Below, one piece after another: positions 39,493-48,542 of a DNA stretch of 64,000 nucleotides; the stretch's first letter is position 1; every line of letters starts with the position of its first letter. Below the pieces are notes generated by a model. That model saw only the letters and a list, made by a program, of their open reading frames with translations, searched no databases and was not told the DNA's origin. A program made the translations under genes and the position numbers. Origin of the DNA: Psychrobacter sp. GP33 (lineage in GTDB: Bacteria; Pseudomonadota; Gammaproteobacteria; Pseudomonadales; Moraxellaceae); the NCBI RefSeq assembly GCF_014119005.1, contig NZ_JACGYX010000005.1:1-64000 (forward strand). Reading direction: 5' to 3'.

Positions 39493-41331
39493 ATGACTGA
39501 TACTGCCAATAACCAAAGCTCTAATAAAAAAAATAGTGCCAATCAAGAAACGCCTGCCCACAAGCCAAACAAAGGCAACGTAGCAAAAGGGCATCGCGCT
39601 CAGTCATTGGCAGAGACAAATGCTTTTCCAACCATGCCCGATATTCCAAGTGATCGCCCATGGCTTGCTGCTTATGAGCGTTACGGCATCAGCGCCACTA
39701 TTGATATGCCTGATGACAATACCTCACTACTAGAAGTATTTGAGCGTAACTTTCGTCGTTATGGGCAAAAACCTGCCTATATTTGCATGGGCGCGTCGAT
39801 TAGCTTTAAGCAATTAGACTTATATAGTCGGCAAATCGCCAGTTATTTACAATCATTAGGTTTGAATAAAGGCGATAAAGTGGGCGTAATGATGCCTAAT
39901 ATTTTACAATATCCTATTGTTGCTCTTGGTGTCATTCGTGCGGGCATGATTTTAGTCAATGTTAATCCGTTATATACCAGTCGTGAATTGTCGCATCAGC
40001 TTGACGATAGCGGCGTAAAAGCCTTATTTATCGTTGAGAATTTTGCCAAAACTTATCAAGAAACCAGTAATAAAGGTCATGTTAAGCACGTTATCGTCTG
40101 TAAGCTTGGCGATATGCTCGGACTAGTGAAAGGGTTGGTGGTTAATCTCGTCGCCCGTCATGTTAAAAAAATGATTCCTTCTTATAATTTGCCGGACAGT
40201 ACCAGCTTTAAAGAGGCGCTCAATAGCGTATCAGCAAGCAAATATAAGCGTCCAGATTTGAACTTAAGTGATGTGGCGTTATTGCAATATACGGGTGGTA
40301 CGACTGGCGTGGCAAAAGGGGCAATGCTAAGCCACGGCAATTTAGTCGCCAATATGCTACAAATTAGCGCCTTGATGGACAGCGCGTTTGAGGATGATGT
40401 CAATGCTGAAGACGTGATTTTGACCGCGCTACCACTCTATCATGTGTTCTCATTTATGGTCTGTGGCATGTATGGAATGTACCAAGGTTATGCAGGACTG
40501 CTGATTCCTAATCCGCGTGATTTAGATGGTTTGATTAAAGAAATGGCTAAATATAAGCCGTCATTTATTCCTGCCGTCAATACGTTATTTAATGGCTTGG
40601 TCAATAAAGAAAGCTTTGCCACCTTAGATTTCTCTAACTTAAAAGCAGCGATTGGTGGTGGTACATCAGTATTGCCTAGTGTCGCGAAAAACTGGCATAA
40701 AATCACAGGATTACCGATTGTAGAAGGTTACGGCTTATCTGAAACGTCTCCGGTAGTCGCGTTTAATCCAATGACCATTGCTGAATTCACCGGAAAAATT
40801 GGTATTCCAGCGTCTAGTACCGACATCATATTGATTGATGAAGAAGATAACGAAGTGGCTATTAGCGAGCGCGGCGAGATATGCGTCAAAGGTCCACAAG
40901 TGATGATTGGCTATCAAAATCGCCCTGATGAAACGGCAGAAACGTTCACGGAAAATGGTTATCTGAAAACCGGTGATATTGGTATTATGGACGACAAAGG
41001 ATTCATTAAAATTGTCGATCGTAAAAAAGACATGATTTTGGTATCTGGTTTTAACGTGTATCCGAATGAGATTGAGGAAATCATGAGCGAGCACCCTGCG
41101 GTTAAAGAGTGCGGCGCGATTGGTATTCCAAACGAGCAGCGCGGTGAAGATCCAAAGATTTTTGTGGTCAAAAAAGGTGAGGTGACCGAACAAGAATTAC
41201 TCGAATTTGGCAAAAAGAATTTGACCGGTTATAAGCGTCCACGCCACGTGCAATTCGTTGATGAATTACCGAAGTCGAACGTTGGTAAAATTTTGCGTAA
41301 AGAGTTGCGTAAGATGGAAGGTTTGGATTAA
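39493..41331 (+). CDS. fadD: Long-chain fatty acid--CoA ligase (second copy)
   Basis: The 612-residue protein shares the motifs of its neighbour: YTGGTTGVAKGAM, GYGLSETSP, DRKKDMILVSGFNVYPNE and PKSNVGKILRKELR. It differs by an N-terminal polar extension of about 35 residues rich in Asn, Lys and Ser. An upstream ATG at 39472 lies before the AGGAAAA ribosome binding site, so ATG at 39493 is used. Tandem copies may serve different chain lengths; this is inference. Confidence 0.95.
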   Translation: MTDTANNQSSNKKNSANQETPAHKPNKGNVAKGHRAQSLAETNAFPTMPDIPSDRPWLAAYERYGISATIDMPDDNTSLLEVFERNFRRYGQKPAYICMGASISFKQLDLYSRQIASYLQSLGLNKGDKVGVMMPNILQYPIVALGVIRAGMILVNVNPLYTSRELSHQLDDSGVKALFIVENFAKTYQETSNKGHVKHVIVCKLGDMLGLVKGLVVNLVARHVKKMIPSYNLPDSTSFKEALNSVSASKYKRPDLNLSDVALLQYTGGTTGVAKGAMLSHGNLVANMLQISALMDSAFEDDVNAEDVILTALPLYHVFSFMVCGMYGMYQGYAGLLIPNPRDLDGLIKEMAKYKPSFIPAVNTLFNGLVNKESFATLDFSNLKAAIGGGTSVLPSVAKNWHKITGLPIVEGYGLSETSPVVAFNPMTIAEFTGKIGIPASSTDIILIDEEDNEVAISERGEICVKGPQVMIGYQNRPDETAETFTENGYLKTGDIGIMDDKGFIKIVDRKKDMILVSGFNVYPNEIEEIMSEHPAVKECGAIGIPNEQRGEDPKIFVVKKGEVTEQELLEFGKKNLTGYKRPRHVQFVDELPKSNVGKILRKELRKMEGLD

Positions 41332-41370
41332 TCTTCTGGCATAACACTGTTAATTATTATCATAAAATCT

Positions 41371-41405
41371 AAAAGATAAAGGCGGAAACGTCTTTATCTT
41401 TTTTT
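41371..41405 (+). terminator. Rho-independent terminator after the second fadD
   Basis: AAAAGATAAAGGCG (41371-41384) pairs with CGTCTTTATCTTTT (41389-41402) with one G-U, a GAAA tetraloop and following Ts. Confidence 0.9.
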
Positions 41406-41598
41406 CGTTTTAACGATGGTCTTTATCAAAAATACCGTGTAATCGTAAGCACTTATCTTGCTATTATGCTGTTGTCACGTTAGGATATCTCAATATTTAC
41501 GTCTGCCAGATGGCCTGATAATGAGTCATTGTTGATTTTTTAATGGGTAGACTACTTGTTTATACCACTGCCTTTATAACACCGTACTAGGAATTTTT

Positions 41599-42315
41599 AT
41601 GCGTATTGACAACCGTGAGCTTGACCAACTTCGCTCGATTACCTTTGAGCGCCACTATACCAAGCATGCTGAAGGGTCAGTGTTGGTCAGCTTTGGCGAT
41701 ACCAAAGTATTGTGTACCGCCAGTGTTGAGTCAGGCGTTCCGCGCTGGTTAAAAGGTAAAGGTAAAGGCTGGATTACCGCTGAATATGGTATGTTGCCAC
41801 GCGCGACCAATACTCGTAACCAACGTGAAGCAGCGCGCGGTAAGCAATCAGGTCGTACCCAAGAAATTCAGCGTTTAATCGGTCGTAGCCTACGTGCCAT
41901 GATTGACTTAAGTAAGCTTGGCGAAAATACTATTTATCTTGATTGTGATGTGTTACAAGCTGATGGCGGTACGCGCACAGCCAGTGTGACTGGTGCAGCG
42001 ATTGCCTTAATTGATGCGTTAGAAAGCATTCAAAAAACTAAAAAACTAAAAGCAGATCCTTTAATTGGCTTGGTTGCTGCGGTTTCTGTGGGCATGAAAG
42101 ATGGCAAAGCTTATCTCGATTTAAACTATGAAGAAGACGCCAGCTGTGACACGGATTTAAACGTGGTTATGACCCAAAAGGGTGAGTTTATCGAGTTGCA
42201 AGGTACTGCTGAAGAAAAGCCGTTCACTCGCGCCCAAGCCGATGACATGCTTATCCTTGCGGAAAAAGGTATTGCCGAGCTCATTACCATGCAGAAAACT
42301 GTATTAGGCTGGTAG
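41599..42315 (+). CDS. rph: Ribonuclease PH
   Basis: RNase PH removes 3' nucleotides from tRNA precursors by phosphorolysis. The 238-residue length is standard. Signatures are [12 protein letters not shown] at the start, [26 protein letters not shown], the [20 protein letters not shown] helix and [15 protein letters not shown] with the phosphate-binding residues. The next gene begins six bases after the stop. Confidence 0.98.
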   Translation: MRIDNRELDQLRSITFERHYTKHAEGSVLVSFGDTKVLCTASVESGVPRWLKGKGKGWITAEYGMLPRATNTRNQREAARGKQSGRTQEIQRLIGRSLRAMIDLSKLGENTIYLDCDVLQADGGTRTASVTGAAIALIDALESIQKTKKLKADPLIGLVAAVSVGMKDGKAYLDLNYEEDASCDTDLNVVMTQKGEFIELQGTAEEKPFTRAQADDMLILAEKGIAELITMQKTVLGW

Positions 42316-42321
42316 TAACGT

Positions 42322-42813
42322 ATGCTTAAGCTAACTGATGACGGTGCAAAGATTACCTTACAAGGGCAACCCCAAGTATTAGATAATGGGTTGTTCTGGT
42401 TTGGTGCTGCGTTATTGGTAGGCGCGGTTGCGGTTGCGCTGGCAATGAGTTTGTTACCTGTACGCTGGTCGATTGGTGCGCTTGCTCTGCTGATTATTGG
42501 TAGTTTTATCTTTAATCGGCAGCGGCAGAACCATAAAAAAGCCATGAGCGGTCAGATTAGCAGTGGCATATTATGGGTACGTTGTAACGAGCTGGTACAT
42601 GATAATCAAGGCAAACGCGCTCATATTCATCTCGCTGATGGCGACATCATCACGCTAGAGGGTGAACAGCTACAAATTATGGATGTTAATCATATCCGTA
42701 AATATCATATCAGCGGTTTTGATAATGAGAAAGAAGCTCAAGCTACCAAAGCTATTTTACAAGGACAAACGTTAAATAAACGGCATGTCACTATTAAAAT
42801 GAGTAACGACTAA
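42322..42813 (+). CDS. Hypothetical membrane protein behind rph
   Basis: The 163-residue protein has two hydrophobic segments at about 22-44 and 48-65, then a soluble C-terminal half of about 95 residues with alternating beta-like pattern (AHIHLADGDIITLEGEQLQI). It starts six bases after the rph stop, so it is probably co-transcribed and coupled. No motif is recognised. Confidence 0.7.
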   Translation: MLKLTDDGAKITLQGQPQVLDNGLFWFGAALLVGAVAVALAMSLLPVRWSIGALALLIIGSFIFNRQRQNHKKAMSGQISSGILWVRCNELVHDNQGKRAHIHLADGDIITLEGEQLQIMDVNHIRKYHISGFDNEKEAQATKAILQGQTLNKRHVTIKMSND

Positions 42814-43001
42814 CCCTTCTTTTTACGCAATATTTCTTTTTACTTTTAATATTGCTCATTTCTTGTTCTCCCATTTATCTCCTTCTTCCTACTCTTTAGC
42901 GCTTGCAGTATCCTGCTGAAATAGTTTATAACTAGAGGTTATTTATTTTATAGTTATGGCTATTCTTGCTGCCATTGTTGCTGTCCTAAAAGGAGCGTGT
43001 C

Positions 43002-43889
43002 ATGTCTTGTTTGTCGGTTACCGCCTCACATAAACTGGCGTTTGTTCATTATTTATGCTCAGCCCCATCTCGTTATCTGCAAGCGCAACCTATTTTAAAA
43101 AAAATACCAACCACGGCGTTGTTAGTAGTCTTGGCAACGACTAGTGGTCAGGTATATGCCGATAGTATGAGCACGCTTATCACCCAAAAATCTGCCCAAC
43201 CCGAGCTTGCCGTACCTGCTGCTCGTGTCAGCACCCACTCAACCATTCAGCGTGTTCGCATGAATTCTCCAACGCCCTCTACCAATAACGTCAATTCTGC
43301 GCCTATTACTAAGGCGCCTGTTTATAAATCGCAAACTTATAAACAACAGAATACCCCCATCTCCGCTGTGAATACTTCTTCCCGTTATCCAGAGGCAAAA
43401 CGTCAAGCGCCAAATGTATTGCCTGCATTTTTATCAGGTGGCTCTATAGCTGGCAGCTATGATAACGTTGATAGTGCTCATTTGCCGTTATTAAGCCGTG
43501 CTGAAAATAAAAGCAGTAGGGCAGCGCGTGAGGTCATCAGTATGGCGCGAACTATGTCGCTTAATGAGCGCACCATGATTAAAGGCGGCTGCTGGGATTA
43601 TCTCAATGCGGTCTTTAATCGTGCAGGCGTGAACCGTAGTACCGTTCATAAAGGCGCTTATGCCGAAGGTCCTTACGTCAATAGTGGCGAGATTCAGGTT
43701 GGCGATTGGCTGTATTATATTAATCATGGCTATAACGATATCGAGCACAGCGGCTTATTTGTAGGCTGGGTCGATGAATCAGCTAAGCAGGCACTGATAT
43801 TAAGCTACGCTGGTGAAAGCCGAAAAGAACCAGCACGCTATAGAGTGTATGACTTAAGTCATGTGTACCATATTATACGTCCGACTTAA
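43002..43889 (+). CDS. Secreted protein with NlpC/P60- or CHAP-like C-terminal domain
   Basis: The 295-residue protein has a late hydrophobic signal segment (about 36-48) with a likely cleavage after VYA at 53. Residues 60-165 are Ser/Thr/Pro/Asn-rich and probably disordered. The C-terminal part has GGCWDYLNAVFNRAG with C197, then GEIQVGDWLYYIN, then IEHSGLFVGW with H249, the order and spacing expected of papain-like cell-wall peptidases. The third catalytic residue is not certain. A strong AAAGGAG precedes the ATG. The domain call is by eye. Confidence 0.65.
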   Translation: MSCLSVTASHKLAFVHYLCSAPSRYLQAQPILKKIPTTALLVVLATTSGQVYADSMSTLITQKSAQPELAVPAARVSTHSTIQRVRMNSPTPSTNNVNSAPITKAPVYKSQTYKQQNTPISAVNTSSRYPEAKRQAPNVLPAFLSGGSIAGSYDNVDSAHLPLLSRAENKSSRAAREVISMARTMSLNERTMIKGGCWDYLNAVFNRAGVNRSTVHKGAYAEGPYVNSGEIQVGDWLYYINHGYNDIEHSGLFVGWVDESAKQALILSYAGESRKEPARYRVYDLSHVYHIIRPT

Positions 43890-43925
43890 TATCTCAACTC
43901 AGTATCTGTCCTAATTAAAAGGAAT

Positions 43926-43966
43926 AAAAAATCCTGCATAACCGTGATAAGTTATGTAGGATTTTT
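43926..43966. terminator. Bidirectional terminator between the NlpC-like gene and hemJ
   Basis: The arms 43927-43942 and 43951-43966 pair over 16 positions with one G-U and an 8-base loop, with A- and T-runs at the ends. The flanking genes converge. Confidence 0.88.
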
Positions 43967-44001
43967 GCTTATTAAGCGTTTAACCAAATTTAAACCAGAT
44001 T

Positions 44002-44436
44002 TTAAAAAGGTTTTACCACGACTAAAATGACGATAATGACCAACGCAAACACAGGTACTTCATTAAACCAGCGCCAAAACACGTGCGACTTATATTGTGG
44101 ATTATCTACCAGTTTCTTACGATAAAAACCGCATGCGCCATGATAGGCAGATAGTAGTACAACCAAGAAAATCTTGACGTGTAACCAGCCTTGGGTTTTA
44201 TAAGTATCCCAACCTAAAAATACCATCCAAAGCCCAAAAGTCCAAGTAGCAATCATCGATGGAGTCATGATACCGCGATACAGCTTACGCTCCATAATAA
44301 TAAAGCGTTCGTGACTGATTTTATCGTTGCTCATGGCATGATAGACATATAAGCGCGGCAAGTAGAAAATTGCCGCAAACCAAGTGACTACCGAGATAAT
44401 ATGTGCCGCTTTAATCCAGTTAAAATAATCTACCAT
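44002..44436 (-). CDS. hemJ: Protoporphyrinogen oxidase HemJ
   Basis: HemJ is the membrane haem-pathway enzyme that oxidises protoporphyrinogen IX in bacteria lacking HemG/HemY. The 144-residue protein has four hydrophobic segments, the conserved KAAHIISVVTWFAAIFYLPRL near the start (written here in parts: KAAHIIS, then FYLPRLYVYHA) and KIFLVVLLSAYHG. A longer frame reaches 44508, but alignment with the family start (MVDYFNWIKAAH) supports ATG at 44434-44436. Confidence 0.9.
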   Translation of the reverse strand: MVDYFNWIKAAHIISVVTWFAAIFYLPRLYVYHAMSNDKISHERFIIMERKLYRGIMTPSMIATWTFGLWMVFLGWDTYKTQGWLHVKIFLVVLLSAYHGACGFYRKKLVDNPQYKSHVFWRWFNEVPVFALVIIVILVVVKPF

Positions 44437-44499
44437 GTAAGTCTCTTGTGCTCGTGTTAATCTATATTGTATGCAATTGAGAGTCAGCAAACGCAGCAA

Positions 44500-44541
44500 G
44501 CTTAGCAATAATTATTGTTTGAAATCAGAATATTGCTAAGC
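44500..44541 (-). other. Hairpin between bioB and hemJ
   Basis: GCTTAGCAATA (44500-44510) and TATTGCTAAGC (44531-44541) are perfect 11-bp inverted repeats around 20 bases. No T-run follows on either strand, so it is not a standard terminator. It could be a processing or stability element of the bioB message. Confidence 0.4.
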
Positions 44542-44558
44542 CCAAACGCGATTTAGTA

Positions 44559-45707
44559 TTAATCCGCCAATACCATTTGTGATTCATGACCACTAACGGC
44601 ATCGAGAACGGGTAATAGTTTTGGTGCTCTTGGCGCAGCAAATTGCTTGGTCAGCCCAAGTTCACGCATCAACCTATCATCGCCTGACTGGCTAGCATTG
44701 CCTGTCGTGAGTAGCTTATCACCATAAAAGAACGAATTAGCACCTGCCATAAATGCCAGCGATTGCTCAGCATCTGATAAACTTTCGCGTCCAGCCGACA
44801 GACGCACATAGCTGCTTGGGCAACAAATACGCGTTACCGCAATGGTACGAATCCACTCAAGAACAGATAAGCCGCCTTCTGCCAACACTTTATCACCAAT
44901 CGGTGTACCAGCAATAGGAACCAATAAATTAACAGGGATAGACTCAGGCGCTTTTGGCATTTTGAGTAGTTCATGTACCCAATCAATGCGGTCATCACGG
45001 CTTTCACCCATACCAACGATATTACCACTACACACATTGATGCCAGAATTACGCACATTATCAAGCGTATTTAGTCTGTCATCGTAGCTGCGCGTGCTGA
45101 CCACTTGCTCATAGTAACGGCGCGATGTATCAAGATTGTGATTATAATAATCCAATCCCGCATCGGCCAATTGCGTTGCTTGATCAGGATTAAGCATACC
45201 TAAGGTCATGCACGTCTCTAACCCTAATTCTTTAACTTCTTTAATCAGCTCGACTACATATGGCATGTCTTTCGCGCTCGGATGTTTCCAAGCCGCACCC
45301 ATACAGAACCGTGATGAACCGGTGGCTTTAGCACGTTTTGCCGCAGCAATGACTTTATCAACGTCGATGCGCTTTTCAGCTTCTAGTTTAGTTTTATCAC
45401 GGTGATGACCCGATTGTGAGCAATAACCACAGTCTTCAGGGCAATTACCTGTTTTAATAGACAACAAGGTGCTGATTTGCACTTCATTGGCCTTGAAATG
45501 TTGGCGATGAATGGTTTGCGCTTGCAACAATAAATCCATTAATGGCAAATCAAACAATTCGGCAATCTGTTCGCGGCTACCAATGATAGGAGCAGTTGGC
45601 GCTTGCATAGTATTGGTAAAGAAATCACTATCGCTTTTGATGTTATCAGCAATGATACTATTGTTTATATTCTCGGTAGGTTCAGTAATGCTCAGCAGTC
45701 CTGCCAT
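44559..45707 (-). CDS. bioB: Biotin synthase
   Basis: BioB is the radical-SAM enzyme that inserts sulfur into dethiobiotin. The 382-residue protein has the CxxxCxxC cluster at C89, C93 and C96 in [15 protein letters not shown], then [19 protein letters not shown] and GNIVGMGES. About 40 N-terminal residues are extra compared with E. coli BioB. A longer frame starts with TTG at 45740, but AAGGA eight bases before ATG at 45705-45707 decides the start. Other biotin genes are not in the window. Confidence 0.97.
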   Translation of the reverse strand: MAGLLSITEPTENINNSIIADNIKSDSDFFTNTMQAPTAPIIGSREQIAELFDLPLMDLLLQAQTIHRQHFKANEVQISTLLSIKTGNCPEDCGYCSQSGHHRDKTKLEAEKRIDVDKVIAAAKRAKATGSSRFCMGAAWKHPSAKDMPYVVELIKEVKELGLETCMTLGMLNPDQATQLADAGLDYYNHNLDTSRRYYEQVVSTRSYDDRLNTLDNVRNSGINVCSGNIVGMGESRDDRIDWVHELLKMPKAPESIPVNLLVPIAGTPIGDKVLAEGGLSVLEWIRTIAVTRICCPSSYVRLSAGRESLSDAEQSLAFMAGANSFFYGDKLLTTGNASQSGDDRLMRELGLTKQFAAPRAPKLLPVLDAVSGHESQMVLAD

Positions 45708-45823
45708 GAGGAAAATCCTTTTATAATAAGTATTAGGCAAATAAGAAAGTAAAAATATATTTAGACATCACTAATGAAAAGAAAACCCTCAAGATTAACT
45801 TAAATTGAAGGTAAAAAAATCAT

Positions 45824-45860
45824 AAAAAAAGGTGCGGTAACCGTAGTATACCGCAACCTT
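45824..45860 (-). terminator. Terminator of the SCP2-domain gene
   Basis: On the minus strand the stem AAGGTTGCGGTA/TACCGCACCTT, with one bulged base and a 9-base loop, is followed by seven Ts. It separates the SCP2 gene from bioB. Confidence 0.82.
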
Positions 45861-45916
45861 AATATAAAAAGCAGACCTGCATTACAGGTTGCTAATTGGT
45901 GGTAATAACAAAAAAT

Positions 45917-46423
45917 CTATTTACCCAATTTATATTTAGCAACACCAATCCAATGTTCTGCACATTGCTGGGCTTTATACGCATAAGGCTTTACACGTTC
46001 GATATGTGGTTTTAGCTCTTCTGGTACTGCAGGTACAATATGTTTGGCAAGCTTATTGAACCACATGAGCAAGCTATATTCGCCTTCAATGCTCAACTCT
46101 TTATCTTGAACCGCAGTCATAAAGGCAGAAAGGTCACCTTTGGTTAACAACTTTACGCCCGTCATTGAGTCTTTAAATTTAATCGTTAACGTCGGCGTAT
46201 CTGCATGTCCGCGATGTTGACTAAATTGCCCATTATCAAAGCTAAAGTAACGCGCCACATCAGACTCATCGCTGGCAAATTCAATAGTCGCTTTTTTATC
46301 AGCAAGCAAATCTTTGAATGCTTCATTGTCACTACTGGCAAGCATGGACAAACGGTAACCGATAGCAGCAAGCAAGACGTCTAAGGGATCAGACTTCACA
46401 TCAAGAACAGGAATAGTAAACAT
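45917..46423 (-). CDS. SCP2 sterol-binding-domain protein (UbiJ-like)
   Basis: The 168-residue protein reads as an SCP2-type lipid-binding domain: FSFDNGQFSQHRG, PTLTIKFKD and GDLSAFMTAVQDKELSIEGE. In E. coli such a domain occurs in UbiJ, a ubiquinone-synthesis accessory factor, but ubiE and ubiB are not adjacent here. The ATG at 46421-46423 lies seven bases after AGGAG; an in-frame TTG two codons upstream is too close to it. The gene stands alone between terminators. Confidence 0.75.
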   Translation of the reverse strand: MFTIPVLDVKSDPLDVLLAAIGYRLSMLASSDNEAFKDLLADKKATIEFASDESDVARYFSFDNGQFSQHRGHADTPTLTIKFKDSMTGVKLLTKGDLSAFMTAVQDKELSIEGEYSLLMWFNKLAKHIVPAVPEELKPHIERVKPYAYKAQQCAEHWIGVAKYKLGK

Positions 46424-46680
46424 GGACAAACTCCTAAAAATAAAGGATAAAATAAAACGTACTTTATAACAATTCTACGCGCAGTTATGTAGTGATATGA
46501 TTACATTATAAAGGAATGGTGCTTATAGATTCATTAGCAATTGTGTAGACACTATTAAGCATGAGGTAAGTATCTTGTTAATAATAGTATGTCGAACTTG
46601 CTATGCTTATCTTTTAGATAAAAAAAGAGAATAATAATTATAAAAAACTGGAGGCGCATTTAATAAAAGAATCAGATTAC

Positions 46681-47166
46681 TTAACGAAAGCGCGGTTGAA
46701 AGTCTTCATTATATACAGGGCTGTGTTCGATACAGTTATAACTATTATGAGTATGTTTAGTATCTCTATGTTTCATATCACTATCAGCAATACTACTATG
46801 GTTTATATCTTTAGATTTAACACTAATAATTTTAATATTTAAAGTTTTAACTTCAACGGTCTTAATATTGCTCACGCTACCATAGCGAAGGATTCGATAC
46901 GAAATCCATAGAGCAAAGGGCAGCCAACACAGACCCATTGCCAGCACATAACACTCCCAATTCGTCAGCGGTAGCCAGCTGCTCAGCCATTGATACAGCA
47001 GATCAACGCTAAGCCAATATAAAATAGCCCCAACTACCCACCATAACCAGCGCTGTGCCGATAAGGTCAAGGCTAATAAAAAACCGCTGACCACACCACA
47101 ACCAAACAGCGCGCCGGTACTCAAAGCGCTTATATCACCACTCACCAATATCGCTACTATCATCAT
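46681..47166 (-). CDS. Hypothetical membrane protein with polar His/Lys-rich tail
   Basis: The 161-residue protein has three hydrophobic segments (about 3-35, 38-60, 70-92), rich in Trp, and then a 70-residue polar tail with several Lys, His and Asp residues. No family is recognised. It lies downstream of the DUF368 gene on the same strand with a 174-base spacer. The tail looks low in complexity and could be poorly conserved. Confidence 0.5.
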   Translation of the reverse strand: MMIVAILVSGDISALSTGALFGCGVVSGFLLALTLSAQRWLWWVVGAILYWLSVDLLYQWLSSWLPLTNWECYVLAMGLCWLPFALWISYRILRYGSVSNIKTVEVKTLNIKIISVKSKDINHSSIADSDMKHRDTKHTHNSYNCIEHSPVYNEDFQPRFR

Positions 47167-47340
47167 TCATCTCGCTTCTCATAAGGTGAACTTTAATCCT
47201 TATATTATGGAAGCTTAACGAATAAAGCTAAAGAGGCGCACAGTGTCCTTGCGACAGTCACTGACGTTTATTATTACTGTTTATGAAAGCCCATAAAAGC
47301 CCAAAACGGTGAGTCATGGTTGGTTGTATAAACTGGCTAG

Positions 47341-48345
47341 TTACTCACTATTACTGCGATGACCCCACCATGATAGTAGAGATACTAGAACTGCGCCTAA
47401 TACCATTAACCCCAAAGTCATGCCCCAATGCGCGCCAGTAGGATACTGCCATGGTGCGACATTATTAATAGCGTCACTGGTGAGTGTGCCTAAAGCATCG
47501 GTTTTCCACGGCCATACTTTGACCAAAGATCCTGCAATAAATCCCGTTAATAACGCTAAAGTCGCTTGGTAGTAGCGTGATAACAGCCACTTAAGCATAC
47601 GCGTAAAGAGCAGTAAACCTGTCACCATACCTGCCATCAACGTCAGCAAGATAGTTAAATTAAAAGTATGTACTGCCTCAAGTACCGTGTCATAAGCACC
47701 CATCAAGAGCAAAATAAAGGAGCCAGAAATACCCGGTAATATCATCGCGCAAATGGCAATGGCACCAGCGACAAATAAATAAGGCAAGCTTGGCGTAGTA
47801 CTAAGTATTGGCAAGCTACTGATAATCACTGCCGCGACCGCCCCCAGCAAAAATAGTCCAGCGCGTGCAACTGTCCAGCGTGTAATCTCCGTTAGTAAAA
47901 TTACCACCGTCATGATGACCAGTCCAAAGAAGAATGACCAAATCAATAATGGCTCATTGTCCAGCAGATATTTTATCCCTCCGGCTAGGGTGACTAAACT
48001 GGTCGCAATACCTGCCACTAAACACAATAAAAAGGTCGCATCAACCTGTCGCCAAACAGCAAGTAAGCCTTTCATTCCGCCATCAGCGCGAAATATATGC
48101 CACAAGCTAGGACCAATACTGCTGAGTGCATTAATTAGCCGTTCATAAATACCAGCAATAAGAGCAATAGTGCCGCCTGAGACACCGGGCACAATGTCGG
48201 CTGCGCCCATAGTCATACCTTTGATATAAATCGCTAATAGTTCTTTCGGGCTATCATGGTGTACGTGCACTTTATGTGCAGGAGCAGGTTCTACGTGCGG
48301 ATTCGGCGACGGCGAATCTGAGCGCGGTGTTGGTGATGCCGTCAT
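47341..48345 (-). CDS. DUF368-family membrane protein, candidate undecaprenyl-phosphate translocase
   Basis: The protein (about 334 residues) has eight or more hydrophobic segments and the DUF368 signature GAADIVPGVSGGTIALIAGIY, given here as GAADIVPGVSGGT then IALIAGIYE. DUF368 proteins (PopT) have been reported to flip undecaprenyl phosphate across the membrane for recycling. A polar Ser/Pro-rich N terminus of about 45 residues precedes the domain. The second ATG (48343-48345), six bases after AAGGA, was chosen over the first, which abuts it. Confidence 0.88.
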   Translation of the reverse strand: MTASPTPRSDSPSPNPHVEPAPAHKVHVHHDSPKELLAIYIKGMTMGAADIVPGVSGGTIALIAGIYERLINALSSIGPSLWHIFRADGGMKGLLAVWRQVDATFLLCLVAGIATSLVTLAGGIKYLLDNEPLLIWSFFFGLVIMTVVILLTEITRWTVARAGLFLLGAVAAVIISSLPILSTTPSLPYLFVAGAIAICAMILPGISGSFILLLMGAYDTVLEAVHTFNLTILLTLMAGMVTGLLLFTRMLKWLLSRYYQATLALLTGFIAGSLVKVWPWKTDALGTLTSDAINNVAPWQYPTGAHWGMTLGLMVLGAVLVSLLSWWGHRSNSE

Positions 48346-48394
48346 GGACATTCCTTTTAAAAAATCAAGATAATAGGGAGAGGTAATAAAAAAG

Positions 48395-48435
48395 AATAAG
48401 CTGAATCAGCGATAAAGTCGCTCACTCAGCTTATT
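48395..48435 (-). terminator. Terminator of serB
   Basis: Nested stems AATAAGCTGA/TCAGCTTATT (48395-48404 with 48426-48435) and AGCGA/TCGCT inside form a long hairpin. On the minus strand it is followed by C and then six Ts. It lies between serB and the DUF368 gene. Confidence 0.75.
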
Positions 48436-48542
48436 AGTATGCAAAATTTCTCTTAGCACAATTTTGGTATGCAGGATGTTTTAACCAATAAAAATAATGA
48501 TATTAAACGGCGTTCATTCAACTCACTTTATTGTTACTGGCT

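Noticed and set aside
40735..41193. 152-codon open frame on the minus strand inside the second fadD
   Set aside because: It is antisense to conserved FadD motifs and its translation looks like no protein; a shadow of codon bias.
42126..42545. 139-codon open frame opposite the rph end
   Set aside because: Overlaps two genes on the other strand, has no ribosome binding site and low-complexity content.
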